This document shows positions 62,385-64,000 of a DNA stretch of 64,000 nucleotides, in pieces (within the stretch, counting starts at the first letter, position 1; each line of letters starts with the position of its first letter). The stretch comes from Amycolatopsis balhimycina FH 1894. Lineage in GTDB: Bacteria; Actinomycetota; Actinomycetes; Mycobacteriales; Pseudonocardiaceae. A program made the translations under genes and the position numbers. Location: NCBI RefSeq assembly GCF_000384295.1, contig NZ_KB913037.1, positions 9,871,508 through 9,935,507 of the forward strand, read 5' to 3'. A model generated the notes under the pieces. The model was not told the DNA's origin. It searched no databases and worked only from the letters and a program-made list of their open reading frames with translations.

Positions 62385-63389
62385 GTGCGGCTGAAGGTCG
62401 GTTACAAGGCGTCGGCGGAGCAGTTCGGGCCGCGGGACCTGGTCGAGTACGCCGTGCGTGCGGAAGAGGCCGGTCTCGACTCGGTGTGGGTGTCGGATCA
62501 CTTCCTGCCGTGGCGGCACGAGGGCGGGCACGCGCCGTGGGCGCTGGCCTGGATGCCGGCGGTGGCCGAGCGGACCAGCCGGGTGCAGATCGGCACGAGC
62601 GTGCTGACGCCGACGTTCCGGTACAACCCGGCGGTGATCGCGCAGGCGTTCGCGACGATGTCGCTGCTGTCGAACGGCCGGGTGATCCTCGGTGTCGGCA
62701 CGGGGGAGGCGCTGAACGAGATCGCCGTCTCCGGGCGGGAGTGGCCGGAGTTCAAGGAGCGGTTCGCGCGGCTGCGTGAGTCGATCAAGCTGATGCGTGA
62801 GCTGTGGACCAAGGACAAGGTCGACTTCGAGGGCGACTACTACAAGCTGGTCAACGCGAGCATCTACGACCGGCCGGAGCAGCCGGTGCCGGTGTACATC
62901 GCGGCGGGCGGCCCGGTGGTCGCCAAGTACGCGGGACGCTCGGGCGAGGGTTTCATCTGCACCTCGGGCAAGGGCATGGACCTCTACACCGAGAAGCTGA
63001 TGCCCGCGGTCAAGGAGGGCGCGGCGGCGGCCGAGCGTGACGCCGAAGACGTCGACCGGACGATCGAGATCAAGATGTCCTACGACCGCGACCACGAGAA
63101 GGCGCTGGAGAACACGCGCTTCTGGGCGCCGCTGTCGCTGACGGCGGAGCAGAAGCACACCGTGTCTTCGGCCGAGGAGATGGAGCGGCTGGCCGACGAG
63201 CTGCCGATCGAGCAGGTCGCCAAGCGCTGGATCGTCGCCTCCGACCCGGACGAGGCCGTGGCGCAGATCAAGCCGTACCTGGACGCGGGCCTGAACCACC
63301 TGGTCTTCCACGGTCCCGGCCACGACCAGGAACGCTTCCTGGCCCAGTTCTCCGAGGACGTCCTGCCGAAGCTGCGTGCCCTCGGCTGA
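62385..63389 (+). CDS. F420-dependent LLM oxidoreductase (G6PDH-like subgroup)
   Basis: 334-residue luciferase-like TIM barrel. It has [86 protein letters not shown] and [16 protein letters not shown]. This is the TIGR03557-type group related to F420-dependent glucose-6-phosphate dehydrogenase, and Rv3520c of the mycobacterial cholesterol region is similar. The GTG at 62385 follows GGGAGG, 5 bp after ipdC, so it is co-transcribed. It is probably a redox step on a steroid-derived CoA ester, though no F420 enzyme role is firmly established there. Confidence 0.87.
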   Translation: MRLKVGYKASAEQFGPRDLVEYAVRAEEAGLDSVWVSDHFLPWRHEGGHAPWALAWMPAVAERTSRVQIGTSVLTPTFRYNPAVIAQAFATMSLLSNGRVILGVGTGEALNEIAVSGREWPEFKERFARLRESIKLMRELWTKDKVDFEGDYYKLVNASIYDRPEQPVPVYIAAGGPVVAKYAGRSGEGFICTSGKGMDLYTEKLMPAVKEGAAAAERDAEDVDRTIEIKMSYDRDHEKALENTRFWAPLSLTAEQKHTVSSAEEMERLADELPIEQVAKRWIVASDPDEAVAQIKPYLDAGLNHLVFHGPGHDQERFLAQFSEDVLPKLRALG

Positions 63390-63404
63390 TCAGGGCCGTT
63401 CGGT

Positions 63405-64000
63405 TCAGAGCCGTTCGATGATGGTGACGTTGGCGGTCCCGCCGCCTTCGCACATCGTCTGCAGGCCGTAACGCCCGCCTCGGCGCTCCAGTTCGTGCAG
63501 GAGCGTCGCCAGCAGCTTGGTGCCGGTGGCCCCGATCGGGTGGCCGAGGGCGATTCCGCCCCCGTTCACGTTGACCCGGCCGGGGTCCGCACCGGTTTCG
63601 TCCAGCCAGGCGAGCACGACGCTGGCGAACGCCTCGTTGACCTCGAACAGGTCGATGTCCTCGATCGTGAGGCCGGCGTTCCGCAGCGCGTGCGCGGTCG
63701 CCGGGATCGGGCCGGTCAGCATCCACACCGGGTCCGCGGCACGCACCGACAGGTGGTGGATACGGGCCCGCGGGATGAGATCGTGCTCGTCCACGAACGC
63801 CTCCGAGGCCAGCAAGGCCGCGCTCGCGCCGTCGGAGATCTGGCTGGCCACCGCCGCCGTCAGGCGTGAGCCCTCGCTCAACGGCTTGAGCCCCCGCATC
63901 CGCTCCAGGCTGGTGTCCCGGCGCGGTCCCTCGTCGTGCCGGAACTGTTCGACCGGCACGATTTCCGCGTCGAACCGGCCTTCGTCGATCGCGGACAGGG
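63405..64000 (-). CDS. fadA6: Acetyl-CoA acetyltransferase (FadA6-like thiolase), 5' end beyond window
   Basis: The C-terminal 198 codons of a thiolase. ISDGASAALLASEA, FEVNEAFASVVLAWL, the His-bearing NVNGGGIALGHPIGATG and the second active-site Cys in TMCEGGGTANVTIIERL are all visible. The N-terminal Cys domain lies outside the window. It is convergent with the F420 oxidoreductase gene (15-bp gap). Next to ipdABC, FadA6, the thiolase finishing C/D-ring degradation, is the natural assignment. Confidence 0.85.
   Translation of the reverse strand, partial: LSAIDEGRFDAEIVPVEQFRHDEGPRRDTSLERMRGLKPLSEGSRLTAAVASQISDGASAALLASEAFVDEHDLIPRARIHHLSVRAADPVWMLTGPIPATAHALRNAGLTIEDIDLFEVNEAFASVVLAWLDETGADPGRVNVNGGGIALGHPIGATGTKLLATLLHELERRGGRYGLQTMCEGGGTANVTIIERL

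Overview
The window is very GC-rich with short intergenic gaps, frequent GTG starts and 1-11 bp gene overlaps. Its content (F420-type oxidoreductases, PucR, TetR and MerR regulators, NRPS and PKS genes, steroid catabolism, cutinase and MMPL genes) points to an actinomycete. The palindromic repeats and gene repertoire make a Pseudonocardiaceae member such as Amycolatopsis most likely, but this is inference. I saw no rRNA, tRNA, CRISPR array, transposase or origin.

Left part (1-21.4 kb) is mixed accessory and house-keeping content. It holds a MerR/SDR divergent pair, an ABC exporter with its own two-component system, a MarR/GTP cyclohydrolase II pair sharing palindromic operators, and a large secreted two-module GH43 protein behind a LacI-type operator. 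It also holds a kinase-fold protein, a polysaccharide-lyase-like secreted protein, a hydrolase-like membrane protein that lacks its nucleophile, and an F420 oxidoreductase behind a MerR-type promoter. Two secreted proteins follow (one built on NGMADQ hexapeptides), then a small alarmone synthetase, a DUF998-type membrane protein and a secreted M14 carboxypeptidase.

21.5-33 kb is a compact four-gene NRPS operon on the minus strand, with every junction overlapping. The order is bifunctional glycosyltransferase, A-PCP-C protein, C-A(Ser)-PCP-TE protein fused to a whole MFS exporter, and a stand-alone A-PCP protein. It looks able to build, glycosylate and export a small acylated serine product.

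33-37.4 kb holds a HAD phosphatase, a J-domain/NERD membrane protein, an orphan SOS-box promoter, a binding protein without a signal peptide, and an aldose epimerase with a LacI-type operator.

37.4-57.2 kb is a lipid locus bracketed by two paralogous PucR-type regulators. It runs MMPL transporter, MFS exporter, fatty-acyl-AMP ligase, Pks13-like PKS, AccD4-like carboxyltransferase, Ag85-like esterase and secretory lipase, with a convergent cutinase and a TetR gene. It reproduces the mycobacterial fadD32-pks13-accD4 / fbp / cutinase neighbourhood, but the PKS has extra DH and KR domains. In a lineage thought to lack mycolic acids this is the most striking feature of the window.

57.2-64 kb is a steroid ring C/D (HIP) degradation operon: two SDRs, EchA20, IpdA, IpdB, IpdC and an F420 oxidoreductase, then FadA6 on the other strand running off the edge.

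Across the window lies a family of long near-perfect hairpins related to GTGAAGGCCACCTTGAGG and GTGAATGGCACATTGAGG. Three sit exactly between convergent genes, while two have been captured inside coding sequence (the PKS and the MMPL C terminus).
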